From assembly GCA_900555215.1 (NCBI GenBank), contig USKR01000013.1, positions 1 through 12,186 on the forward strand: 12,186 nucleotides of DNA, written 5' to 3'. The stretch comes from an uncultured Ruminococcus sp. GTDB taxonomy: Bacteria > Bacillota > Clostridia > Lachnospirales > Lachnospiraceae. Of the stretch, positions 1-6,610 are shown piece by piece. A program made the translations under genes and the position numbers. The notes under the pieces were generated by a model. It was given only the letters and a program-made list of their open reading frames with translations, did not search any database and was not told the DNA's origin. Each line of letters begins with the position of its first letter. The stretch's first letter is position 1.

Positions 1-1304
1 CCTGCAAAATCCGTCCCATTCTGACTGATCATATCCACAGCATCATTGATCACCCGCACGTCAGCCCAGTCTTCTCTTACAACAAGGAGAACGGAATCCA
101 CCACTGATACCCAGACTTCAGCATCCGCTGATACTGCCGCGGGCGAACAGTCTATAATGATGTAATCCATCTCCCGTTTCCATGCCTCTATAAATTCTGC
201 CAGCCTTTCTTCCCTGAGCATTTTGCCCGGTTCCCGGACAGCGCGAAACTGGAATAATTCCCAGATACCGTTCCGCTTGTTATAGTGGATCGCATCCTTC
301 CAATCAGTCTCTCCCTTGAGCACCTGGCTGAAGGAAACACGGTCCTGACCGTTCTCTTCAAACACTTTATGCTGTGCCGGTCTTCTCAGATCACCATCCA
401 CGAGAAGCACCTTTTTATGCTTTTCTGCCAGAGCCAGAGTCAGATTTGCCGCCACTGTGGATTTTCCCTCGTTTTCAGCAATACTGGATACAAGCAGTGT
501 CTTCTGCCTGCTCCGTCTCATATGGTACTCTACTTTTGCCTCTGCCCGTCTTCCCGCCTCTGCAAAATCCATACTCACGACCGGAGAATTCAAAAGCAGC
601 GCTTCCTTCGGGTTTTTTTTCTGTCTGAGAGATGTTCCCTTCTGTTCAAACGGTATCACTCCTCTGATCTTCCCGTCCAGCTGACGCTGTGCGCACAGAG
701 GGTTTTTCACAGTGAAGCGCATCATATACAGAAGACTGATCAAAGCCGCCATACCTGCTGCCCCTGCCGCCATAAGAAGATACCGGTATCTCATAGCCAA
801 TGAAGTATTAGACGGAGCGGACGGAACTTCCGGCTCCTGCACTGTCTGAAGAGAAGCGTTGGCAAACACATCGCCCGCCACTTCTTCATAATGTTCCAGC
901 GCTGCATTGATAAAAAGATATGCATCCCTCGGATGACGGCAGGTCACACTGAGCACGAGCAGATTCGTCTCCTGGATAGGCGTACAGCTGATCCTGCCGG
1001 TAATCTCTTCTCCTGTCTCTTCTGTGATCTTCTCAGCCAAAGCATCGCTCTGAAATACCTGCCCGAATACATCTGCCATCTGCGTTGTCAAAGAAAGTGA
1101 ACTGTATGTACTGGCACTGCCCTTTACCGTAACAACAAGTGTAGCCGAAGATGTATATTCCGGCTGATACGTGAGATTGTGCCAGCCTGTTGCCGCAAGC
1201 CATACCGCGGCCGCCGCAAGCAGAATCATCCACGCATTCCTGAGCAGATCCATACACAAGCCTCTGATACTGATTTCGGCCAGACTGAATCTTTCTCCGT
1301 TCAT
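1..1304 (-). CDS. Wzz / bacterial tyrosine kinase fusion (polysaccharide co-polymerase with CpsD-like kinase), 3' end outside window
   Basis: The minus frame stays open from the ATG at 1304 to the window edge (434 codons seen). It has a short cytoplasmic N-terminus, a membrane segment at about 23-42, an extracytoplasmic Wzz-like region, a proline-containing stretch (EPEVPSAPS, 157-165), a second membrane segment at about 174-194, and then a P-loop kinase domain. The BY-kinase motifs are all visible: Walker A with G280-K281-S282-T283 (AENEGKST), Walker A' VLLVDGDLRRP (299-309) and Walker B YIIIDCSP (381-388). This family sets chain length and controls export of capsule or exopolysaccharide by autophosphorylating a C-terminal tyrosine cluster, which would lie beyond the window. 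Firmicutes often split these functions (CpsC plus CpsD); here they are one polypeptide, as in Gram-negative Wzc. The start is fixed by an AGGAGG-type site and an ATGA overlap with the upstream gene, so translation is probably coupled. Confidence 0.93.
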   Translation of the reverse strand, partial: MNGERFSLAEISIRGLCMDLLRNAWMILLAAAAVWLAATGWHNLTYQPEYTSSATLVVTVKGSASTYSSLSLTTQMADVFGQVFQSDALAEKITEETGEEITGRISCTPIQETNLLVLSVTCRHPRDAYLFINAALEHYEEVAGDVFANASLQTVQEPEVPSAPSNTSLAMRYRYLLMAAGAAGMAALISLLYMMRFTVKNPLCAQRQLDGKIRGVIPFEQKGTSLRQKKNPKEALLLNSPVVSMDFAEAGRRAEAKVEYHMRRSRQKTLLVSSIAENEGKSTVAANLTLALAEKHKKVLLVDGDLRRPAQHKVFEENGQDRVSFSQVLKGETDWKDAIHYNKRNGIWELFQFRAVREPGKMLREERLAEFIEAWKREMDYIIIDCSPAAVSADAEVWVSVVDSVLLVVREDWADVRVINDAVDMISQNGTDFA

Positions 1305-2140
1305 TCTGTCCCTCCTTCTTCGACAATGACTGTCAGCCATGTCTCTCCTGTATTTCCTCCGGCGTCAAAAACCTGATAATGTACTTCATAGCATCCCGGA
1401 GTATTCGTATCCACCGCAGACTCTGCCGTCACCGCGGACGGATCGAGCGAACTCCCGTCTGCTGCTGTCACGCCCGAAATATAGGCTGACGGATCAAGGC
1501 TCTCTCCCGCACTGATGTATACGATCCCCGAAGTAAGCGCAATATCCACGCGCCGGTTTTCCGCGCTTACCACATGAACCGGAAGAGCCGCTGACGATGT
1601 ATCTCCAAAACTGTTGCTCACTTCCACAGACATAGTATAAGTCCCCACTCGCTGATAATTCACATCCGTATCTGTCTGAGTGATCCATTCTTTCAGGTCG
1701 CCGTCCAGCTGGTCCGAAGCTCCGAGCCGTTCCATTGCGGTCGTGTAGCTGCCCTCCTGCTCTGAAAATACAAGAGGCTCTGTCAAGGTAAACCTTGGCG
1801 GATGATAATCCGTAAATCTCACTTTCCTTGTAAGGGTTGCGGGCTGATCCGAAGAGTCAAATACCACATACGTTAGATTGCACTCTCCCGTGTTGATAAA
1901 CCGTGAAAATGATCCGGCTATGATCTCCGAAGTCAGATCCCCGTCTGTTTCATCCTCTGCAGACAATCCCTCCATGAGCTGCTCTTGTGTATATTCACAC
2001 GGTATTTCCAGCACATCCCTGTCACTGGTGATCTCCGGCGCTTCTGTATCCCTCCCGCTAAACCGGATCAATTCAGATATTCCAAAAATTCCCAGTGACA
2101 GGATACTGACAACAATCAGTATGATCCTGACAATTCTCAT
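1301..2140 (-). CDS. Membrane-anchored protein with three Ig-like (DUF5011/HYR-like) units
   Basis: This 279-residue protein has one N-terminal membrane segment (about 3-22) without a lipobox or a clear cleavage site, so it probably stays anchored with the rest outside. Three beta-rich units follow at about 33-110, 111-190 and 197-275. The first two share a D-x-x-DGDL(T/K)xxI motif (DETDGDLTSEI at 63-73, DQLDGDLKEWI at 143-153), typical of bacterial Ig-like DUF5011-type domains, and each ends in a V/Y-rich strand. The third keeps the same strand pattern (YEVHYQVFDAGGNTG). It overlaps the Wzz/BY-kinase gene by four bases (ATGA) and has a strong AGGAGG site eight bases before its ATG. Its position suggests an accessory role in surface polysaccharide assembly, perhaps as a scaffold or sensor; that role is inferred. 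No enzyme motif is seen. Confidence 0.8.
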   Translation of the reverse strand: MRIVRIILIVVSILSLGIFGISELIRFSGRDTEAPEITSDRDVLEIPCEYTQEQLMEGLSAEDETDGDLTSEIIAGSFSRFINTGECNLTYVVFDSSDQPATLTRKVRFTDYHPPRFTLTEPLVFSEQEGSYTTAMERLGASDQLDGDLKEWITQTDTDVNYQRVGTYTMSVEVSNSFGDTSSAALPVHVVSAENRRVDIALTSGIVYISAGESLDPSAYISGVTAADGSSLDPSAVTAESAVDTNTPGCYEVHYQVFDAGGNTGETWLTVIVEEGGTE

Positions 2141-2190
2141 GCGCGCTTCCTCCTGTTATTTTTTACCTTGTTTAATGTTTCTGTTTCCTG

Positions 2191-3951
2191 TTAAAACGCC
2201 TCCAGGAACTCCTGAAGCCCCTGTTCATCCATCTCCATGATCCGCCCGTCACCCACTTTATAGACTCTGCTGCACATGGAGAATACACTGGGTCTGTGCG
2301 CCGCCACGATGACAGTCCTGTTCGGCTCTTTCTTTATGATACTGCGCAGTACACGCCTCTCAGTGGCTACATCAAGAGCGCTGGTCGCCTCATCCAGTAT
2401 CATCACCGGAGCGTCCGCAAGAAGCGCCCTGGCGATAGAAAGCCTCTGCTTCTGACCTTCTGAAAATCGGGTTCCTCTCTCCCGGACCTCTGTATCCATG
2501 CCATGCTCCAGCTTCTCTACAAACTCCCAGGCACATGCAGCTTCAAGCGCCGAACGAATCTCCTTATCTGAAGCTTCCGGCTTCACCATTCGCATATTGT
2601 CGGCAATCGTACCGGAAAACATAGTGTTGCCTTGCGGAATGTAGCTGAACATGCATCGCGTAGAAGAGGATGCTCTCAACTCATTTCCGCCCGGATTTCC
2701 TATCGCGATCTTCCCTTTCCCGGGATGATACAGTCCAAGGATCAGGTTCAGTGTTGTTGTCTTCCCCTGTCCGGATGGTCCGATCAGAGCAACGATCTCT
2801 CCCGGCTCTGCCCGAAAATCTGCATCCCGATAAATCCATTTATCTTCTTCATAAGCAAAGTCAACATCCGTCATATGTACAAAAACACCTTTCTCCCGGC
2901 TCTGCTTCTTGATCTCTTCCGCCTCTTCCTTATCTTCCATAGAATCCCTGGGTAAACTGGTGATCTCCATGATTCTCTCCGCGCTGATCCCGGCACGGAT
3001 GACCATGGGCGCCAGATTCAGGATCCCGCTGAATGATCCCCGAAGAGATGCCGCCATGGATACAAACATCGTCATCGTCCCATAACTGATCTCTCCCTGC
3101 CAGAGACGGAATGCTGCAAATCCATAGCAGGCATACCCGACTGCCTGTCCCACAAGAGAAGTAGTAATAGTCATATATTGTTGAAACTTATTCTGCCTCA
3201 GCGCCACATCTACACTCTCCTGCTGGATGCGGTGAAATTTCTCCGTCACCCTGTCCAGCATGCCGAACGCCTTAATAAACTGAAGATTCTGAAATGTCTC
3301 CTGGTCGAATACCGTACGGTCGCTTGCCACATTCTGGTTGTCCCTCTGGAACTGACGCATCCGCTTCGCTGAATATCTGGATGTCAAAAAAGAGATTGGA
3401 GCTCCCAGCAGGGCAATCAACGCCATCCACGGATCATTCTGTACTACAATGATAAACGCGCCTCCGAAACTGATCAGAGTTGTCACTACATTGGGAAGAA
3501 ACGTCAGGATCGTGTTCGATACTGTGCCTGCATCACCATTTACCCTGTATAGCAGATCTCCGGAACGGTACTTTGCAAGTGACTCCCAGTTTGTGCGCAG
3601 TACCTGCTCATAGATATCCGCCCGAATCTCATTTGTTACTTTCAGCCGCACTTTGAGCGATAAGCGGGACTTCACTGCATTGACAAAGATCTGTCCCACG
3701 CCGACACCAACATACAGGCACGCCACCTGTACGATTCCCTGAGAATTTACTCCTGTCACGGCATCCACCAGGTCCTTACTCACCACAGAGGTTCCAAGCC
3801 CCAGCACAGAACCGGAAGCCCCCAGCAGAACATATACTCCTATCAGAAGCCAGTACCGGCGCACATACGCATACATCCACAGCACTTCACCGATCAGCTG
3901 CTTTAGCCTTCCCTCTTTAATTCGCTGAATGATTCGTTTCACATCACTCAT
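2191..3951 (-). CDS. ABC exporter half-transporter (membrane domain fused to ATPase)
   Basis: A 586-residue exporter has an N-terminal six-helix membrane domain (to about residue 310) and a C-terminal ATPase. ATPase motifs are complete: Walker A GPSGQGKTT (391-399), Q-loop YIPQ (Q440), signature SEGQ (497-500), Walker B VMILDEA (516-522) and H-loop H552. There is no C39 peptidase domain at the N-terminus, so it would not cleave a leader itself. It lies downstream of the radical SAM and HPr-kinase-related genes and is the best candidate to export a modified peptide, though a lipid or glycan substrate is also possible given the neighbouring polysaccharide genes. The start is uncertain. The ATG at 3951 gives the usual N-terminus but its GGGGAG lies 15 bases upstream. 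The frame stays open to an ATG at 3999 (602 residues), with a TTG at 3981 preceded by GGAAGGGG. Confidence 0.93.
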   Translation of the reverse strand: MSDVKRIIQRIKEGRLKQLIGEVLWMYAYVRRYWLLIGVYVLLGASGSVLGLGTSVVSKDLVDAVTGVNSQGIVQVACLYVGVGVGQIFVNAVKSRLSLKVRLKVTNEIRADIYEQVLRTNWESLAKYRSGDLLYRVNGDAGTVSNTILTFLPNVVTTLISFGGAFIIVVQNDPWMALIALLGAPISFLTSRYSAKRMRQFQRDNQNVASDRTVFDQETFQNLQFIKAFGMLDRVTEKFHRIQQESVDVALRQNKFQQYMTITTSLVGQAVGYACYGFAAFRLWQGEISYGTMTMFVSMAASLRGSFSGILNLAPMVIRAGISAERIMEITSLPRDSMEDKEEAEEIKKQSREKGVFVHMTDVDFAYEEDKWIYRDADFRAEPGEIVALIGPSGQGKTTTLNLILGLYHPGKGKIAIGNPGGNELRASSSTRCMFSYIPQGNTMFSGTIADNMRMVKPEASDKEIRSALEAACAWEFVEKLEHGMDTEVRERGTRFSEGQKQRLSIARALLADAPVMILDEATSALDVATERRVLRSIIKKEPNRTVIVAAHRPSVFSMCSRVYKVGDGRIMEMDEQGLQEFLEAF

Positions 3952-3973
3952 ATGTATGTTTTTACACTCCCCT

Positions 3974-4024
3974 TTAAACAAAAAATCCCCTTCCCGCATC
4001 AGCCGGGCGGCAGAACGTCTTCAT
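3974..4024 (-). CDS. Possible 16-codon peptide upstream of the exporter
   Basis: The 111-base gap between the HPr-kinase-related gene and the exporter contains ATG...TAA encoding MKTFCRPADAGRGFFV, preceded by GGGGGAG ten bases upstream. It has one cysteine and an aromatic tail. It could be a translated leader peptide for the exporter or a tiny signal peptide. A reading frame this short is expected by chance and the spacing is at the long end, so it is offered only as a candidate. Confidence 0.15.
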   Translation of the reverse strand: MKTFCRPADAGRGFFV

Positions 4025-4062
4025 TGCTCTGCATCTCCCCCAGATACAGGATGGGATCTCTG

Positions 4063-4848
4063 CTATAATCGCGATCCGAAGACCGCCTCTTCTGTGAGTT
4101 TGACCGCGTCCTCATCAGGACGGCAGGATAATTCATAGACCGGGACAGTCCGAAGCAATGCATCGAGCGTCTGATACGCTGCATCATAGCCCACATGATA
4201 CCACGTTGGGAAAAATACACTGCTCATTACGCTTGATACCATCTCAAAACCAGACAACCGCCGGATTTTATTGTTCCCACTTTGCTTAAGAACAATAAGC
4301 GCAGAAAGGGGAACTTGTTTATTCAGACAATAAGGTGAAGAACCATGCCACGGTGAACCACACCCGAGAAATATTTCATTCTCCTGCTTTACAAATACTC
4401 TGTCTCCATTAATAATCTCTGCTTCACAATATCTCATCCATAATTCTGCTTGAGTAGTTTTTCCTATTCCTGATGGTCCAAGAAACAATATTCCATTACT
4501 ATGTACTCTTATCAAGGATGCATGAACCTCTAAGGTATTCTTAATAGATAAATGGGTAAGTAATAATGCGTTAAGCAGTTTATGCACTCCTTCTCTGCAC
4601 TCTTTGAACAGTGTTATTTGGGCTTTCGACCAATCTTCATTAACACACAACAAAGCCTCATCAAATTTTAGTACCGCCTTTCCTTGTTGAATATTTAGTA
4701 CCTCAAGACCATACCTCCATTGTGTATTCAATTGTATATCAATTTGAAGGTCACTAAAAGGCAAAGGATTACATTGAAACAATTTCCACTTTTCCCATAA
4801 ATAGTTTATACCTTTTATTTCTATAGTCGATAATATCCTATATTGCAT
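4063..4848 (-). CDS. HPr-kinase/phosphorylase-related kinase of a RiPP-type cassette
   Basis: This 261-residue protein has an unrecognised N-terminal half and a P-loop domain resembling HPr kinase. The P-loop domain shows EVHASLI (107-113), Walker A GPSGIGKTT (124-132), a Walker-B-like INGDRVFV (147-154) and GSPWHGSSPY (164-173), a G-x-PW-x-G signature of HprK-related proteins. It is shorter than and diverged from true HprK, and no ptsH is nearby. Relatives occur with PqqD-like proteins and radical SAM enzymes (for example the SynChlorMet and HPr-rel-A systems), and some lasso-peptide homologues phosphorylate the precursor peptide, so peptide phosphorylation is a reasonable but unproven role. 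It starts nine bases after the preceding stop with no Shine-Dalgarno sequence visible, which suggests translational coupling. About the last 60 codons (below about 4240) are near 50% GC while the rest is near 33-42%, so the gene is compositionally mosaic. Confidence 0.85.
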   Translation of the reverse strand: MQYRILSTIEIKGINYLWEKWKLFQCNPLPFSDLQIDIQLNTQWRYGLEVLNIQQGKAVLKFDEALLCVNEDWSKAQITLFKECREGVHKLLNALLLTHLSIKNTLEVHASLIRVHSNGILFLGPSGIGKTTQAELWMRYCEAEIINGDRVFVKQENEIFLGCGSPWHGSSPYCLNKQVPLSALIVLKQSGNNKIRRLSGFEMVSSVMSSVFFPTWYHVGYDAAYQTLDALLRTVPVYELSCRPDEDAVKLTEEAVFGSRL

Positions 4849-4857
4849 ATTTCAAAC

Positions 4858-5202
4858 TCAAAATACTATGCATCCAAAAACTTTATATTTATCTCTAAAT
4901 TTTTCCCAAGCTTCTCCAGATGCATATGCTACAAGATTATTTGTGTAATCGTAAACAATTGCGCTTACTGCATCAATCGATTCTGGATCATCCGGTCTCA
5001 AATTTCCCAATGCAGCCTGCACATTCATATCTGACGGCCAGCTATCATTGGTAATTCCTCCCTTCCCAGTTGTCGGATTATAGTTCCAATATACCCGATA
5101 AGATCCCGGACGTTCATCCGATACAGAGACTCCTGAATAATCAATCTCTTCATTTACACTTGTCACCATTATTTCGCCTTCTATCGTTTCATAGCTGCTC
5201 AT
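4858..5202 (-). CDS. Unrecognised 114-residue protein; candidate RiPP precursor or accessory protein
   Basis: I do not recognise a family. The acidic N-terminal third (for example NEEIDYSGVSVSDERPG) is followed by an aromatic and glycine-rich stretch (SYRVYWNYNPTTGKGG, 34-49), then a section that could form strand-helix-strand (VSAIVYDYTNNLVAY, then GEAWEKFRDKYK), ending GCIVF. The only cysteine is C111, four residues from the end, which argues against a multi-thioether sactipeptide. It lies between the radical SAM gene (22-base gap) and the HPr-kinase-related gene (9-base gap). Its GGAGG site seven bases from the ATG is much better than those of its direct neighbours, as expected for a product needed in larger amounts. 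The length and apparently globular C-terminal half leave open an accessory protein instead of a precursor. It lies in the AT-rich segment. Confidence 0.8.
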   Translation of the reverse strand: MSSYETIEGEIMVTSVNEEIDYSGVSVSDERPGSYRVYWNYNPTTGKGGITNDSWPSDMNVQAALGNLRPDDPESIDAVSAIVYDYTNNLVAYASGEAWEKFRDKYKVFGCIVF

Positions 5203-5209
5203 AGGGTTT

Positions 5210-5214
5210 CCTCC
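5210..5214 (-). promoter_or_regulatory. Strong Shine-Dalgarno site of the 114-residue candidate precursor
   Basis: GGAGG lies seven bases before the ATG at 5202, in the 22-base gap after the radical SAM stop. It stands out because the radical SAM gene has only a poorly spaced AAAAGG one base from its ATG, and the HPr-kinase-related gene has none visible. Confidence 0.7.
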
Positions 5215-5224
5215 ATTCTATCCA

Positions 5225-6268
5225 TTAATAGTATTTATTTAACAGCCGTAAGCTCTCTTTACAATAATCGACCCTTAATTTCCCTATTCCACCATTATTA
5301 CATGCCAAACTTGCAATACACCTTCGACATCTATCCTGCACGGGACATAAATAGCATTTTTCCGGCCACCGTATGCCTTCACTATATTCCTGCAAGCTTT
5401 TCCAGTTTTCTTCAAAAGAATTTTCTAATACATCAATCTTCGGTTCATTAAGAAACAGGCAGAATCTCATATATCCATCCCATGTGATATGGTATCCTGT
5501 ACGATAAATCGAACAGTACTCACAGGGTCTTTTATCAGCTTTCATAAATGGTCGTTCATTCCATTCTCTTGAGGCTGCTTCGCTACATCCAAGATCATAT
5601 ACGTCTAACGAGCACTCCTCTGCCTTCGTACGGGCTCCCCGTAAAGAGGGATAACAGGCTGTACTATAATACCAGCGTAATCGATTATTTACTGCATAAC
5701 GAGCAATATAATCTTTATCTTTAATATTCTGTTTAACAAAAGTTGTCACCAACTGAATGGGTATCTTCAACTTCTGAAAACGCCTAATTCCTTCATCTAC
5801 TTTTGTAAATCCGCCCTTCACACCACATACATCCTCATAGATAGTGTCATTAGATCCATATAATGTAATCTTCACTGTCTGCGGTGGAAAGTCATAAAAT
5901 AATGCCTCAAGTTCTTCTGTAATAGAATACGCATTAGTCTGTAAAGTGATCCGAAATCCCATTTTGGACAGCTCGCGCCAAATCTTACCAAATTCCGGAT
6001 GAAGCACGGGATCTCCTCCAGTAATACATAAAGCGAGAACTCCAGCTTTCTGGGCCTGTTGCCCCAGGCGAATCCACTCCTCAGAACTCAGTTCTCTTCC
6101 CCTTCCACAAGCAGGAATATCTTCCCGTTTTAGATGGACGTAGCACATTTTACAATTTAGTGCACAGCGAGGAGTTAATTCAAATGTTGCCTGTATAGGA
6201 GTGCACTGTTTATACGCCTCTTCTTTTATCTTCCGAAAAACATCCATGCTTTTATTATAATCAGCCAT
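5225..6268 (-). CDS. Radical SAM/SPASM peptide maturase
   Basis: This 347-residue enzyme has the radical SAM cluster motif CALNCKMC (C35, C39, C42), which binds the 4Fe-4S cluster that cleaves S-adenosylmethionine. ITGGDPVLHP (82-91) is the GGE-like SAM-contact motif. The C-terminal third is a cysteine-rich SPASM-type region: C249, C252, C270, C305, C308, C314, C317, C323 and C336, enough for two auxiliary clusters. SPASM enzymes next to a PqqD-like protein typically modify ribosomally made peptides by thioether, C-C or ether cross-links; the reaction here cannot be read from sequence. It starts ten bases after the PqqD-like gene. The first ATG (6268) has AAAAGG only one base away, so M8 (ATG at 6247) is an alternative start. 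Sampled rows are around 28% GC, far below the flanking genes. Confidence 0.93.
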   Translation of the reverse strand: MADYNKSMDVFRKIKEEAYKQCTPIQATFELTPRCALNCKMCYVHLKREDIPACGRGRELSSEEWIRLGQQAQKAGVLALCITGGDPVLHPEFGKIWRELSKMGFRITLQTNAYSITEELEALFYDFPPQTVKITLYGSNDTIYEDVCGVKGGFTKVDEGIRRFQKLKIPIQLVTTFVKQNIKDKDYIARYAVNNRLRWYYSTACYPSLRGARTKAEECSLDVYDLGCSEAASREWNERPFMKADKRPCEYCSIYRTGYHITWDGYMRFCLFLNEPKIDVLENSFEENWKSLQEYSEGIRWPEKCYLCPVQDRCRRCIASLACNNGGIGKLRVDYCKESLRLLNKYY

Positions 6269-6278
6269 ACCTTTTCAA

Positions 6279-6608
6279 CTATATCTTCCCGCCAGCCGAC
6301 ACTTCTACTTTTGCTACACCAGTTATAGGCTCCGCCTTTCCGGATTCCAGCATATAGTTATCATCTAGCAATTTTATAAAATTTCGAATATCATTACGAA
6401 TCGTTTCTTCTGTAACGTCCGTATATTCTTGTAACGCCCGTTCCACGAGGTAATCTTCCGAAAACTCCCCCATAACCATTATGCCCCAGAGAAACGCTGC
6501 CGACCGGCTAATATGAAGCATCTGACAGATTTGTGAAAGTCGCCCAACCGGGGTAACCAAAAATTGCCCTGCAATCTCTCTTAATACTAGTCCGTCTTTC
6601 AGTTTCAT
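6279..6608 (-). CDS. PqqD-like RiPP recognition element (peptide chaperone)
   Basis: A 109-residue protein with the PqqD pattern: two short N-terminal strands (LVLREIAGQFLVTP), a helix ending in W41, then a G-x-FSEDYLVERALQEYTDV segment and a long helix (RNDIRNFIKLLDDNYML). PqqD-family proteins bind the leader of a precursor peptide and present it to a partner radical SAM enzyme, which is encoded ten bases downstream here. The ATG is two bases after the sensor-kinase stop and its GGGAG lies within that gene's end, so translation is coupled. The last twenty or so residues (ITGVAKVEVSAGGKI) are an unstructured-looking tail. Its 5' third is near 48% GC and the rest falls to about 30-43%, so the composition break lies inside or at the end of this gene. 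Confidence 0.88.
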   Translation of the reverse strand: MKLKDGLVLREIAGQFLVTPVGRLSQICQMLHISRSAAFLWGIMVMGEFSEDYLVERALQEYTDVTEETIRNDIRNFIKLLDDNYMLESGKAEPITGVAKVEVSAGGKI

Positions 6609-6610
6609 CC

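Noticed and set aside
285..803. 172-residue plus-strand frame
   Set aside because: It lies antisense to the kinase domain of the Wzz/BY-kinase gene, has no ribosome site and no recognisable domain.
1033..1326. 97-residue minus-strand frame overlapping the start of the Wzz/BY-kinase gene
   Set aside because: It is an out-of-frame reading of the Wzz region; the frame from 1304 has the ribosome site, membrane segments and kinase motifs.
3999..4220. 73-residue minus-strand frame ending LPPG
   Set aside because: Most of it overlaps the 3' end of the HPr-kinase-related gene in another frame, and the composition is arginine/serine-rich as expected from a shadow frame. The last 20 codons outside the gene are noted as a possible remnant only.
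4843..5034. 63-residue plus-strand frame rich in I, S and C, considered as a cysteine-rich peptide precursor
   Set aside because: It is antisense to the 114-residue gene, lacks a ribosome site and promoter, and no other gene in the window is on the plus strand.
2191..6608. Lasso peptide or sactipeptide cluster
   Set aside because: No asparagine-synthetase-like cyclase or transglutaminase-type protease is present, and the candidate substrate has a single cysteine.
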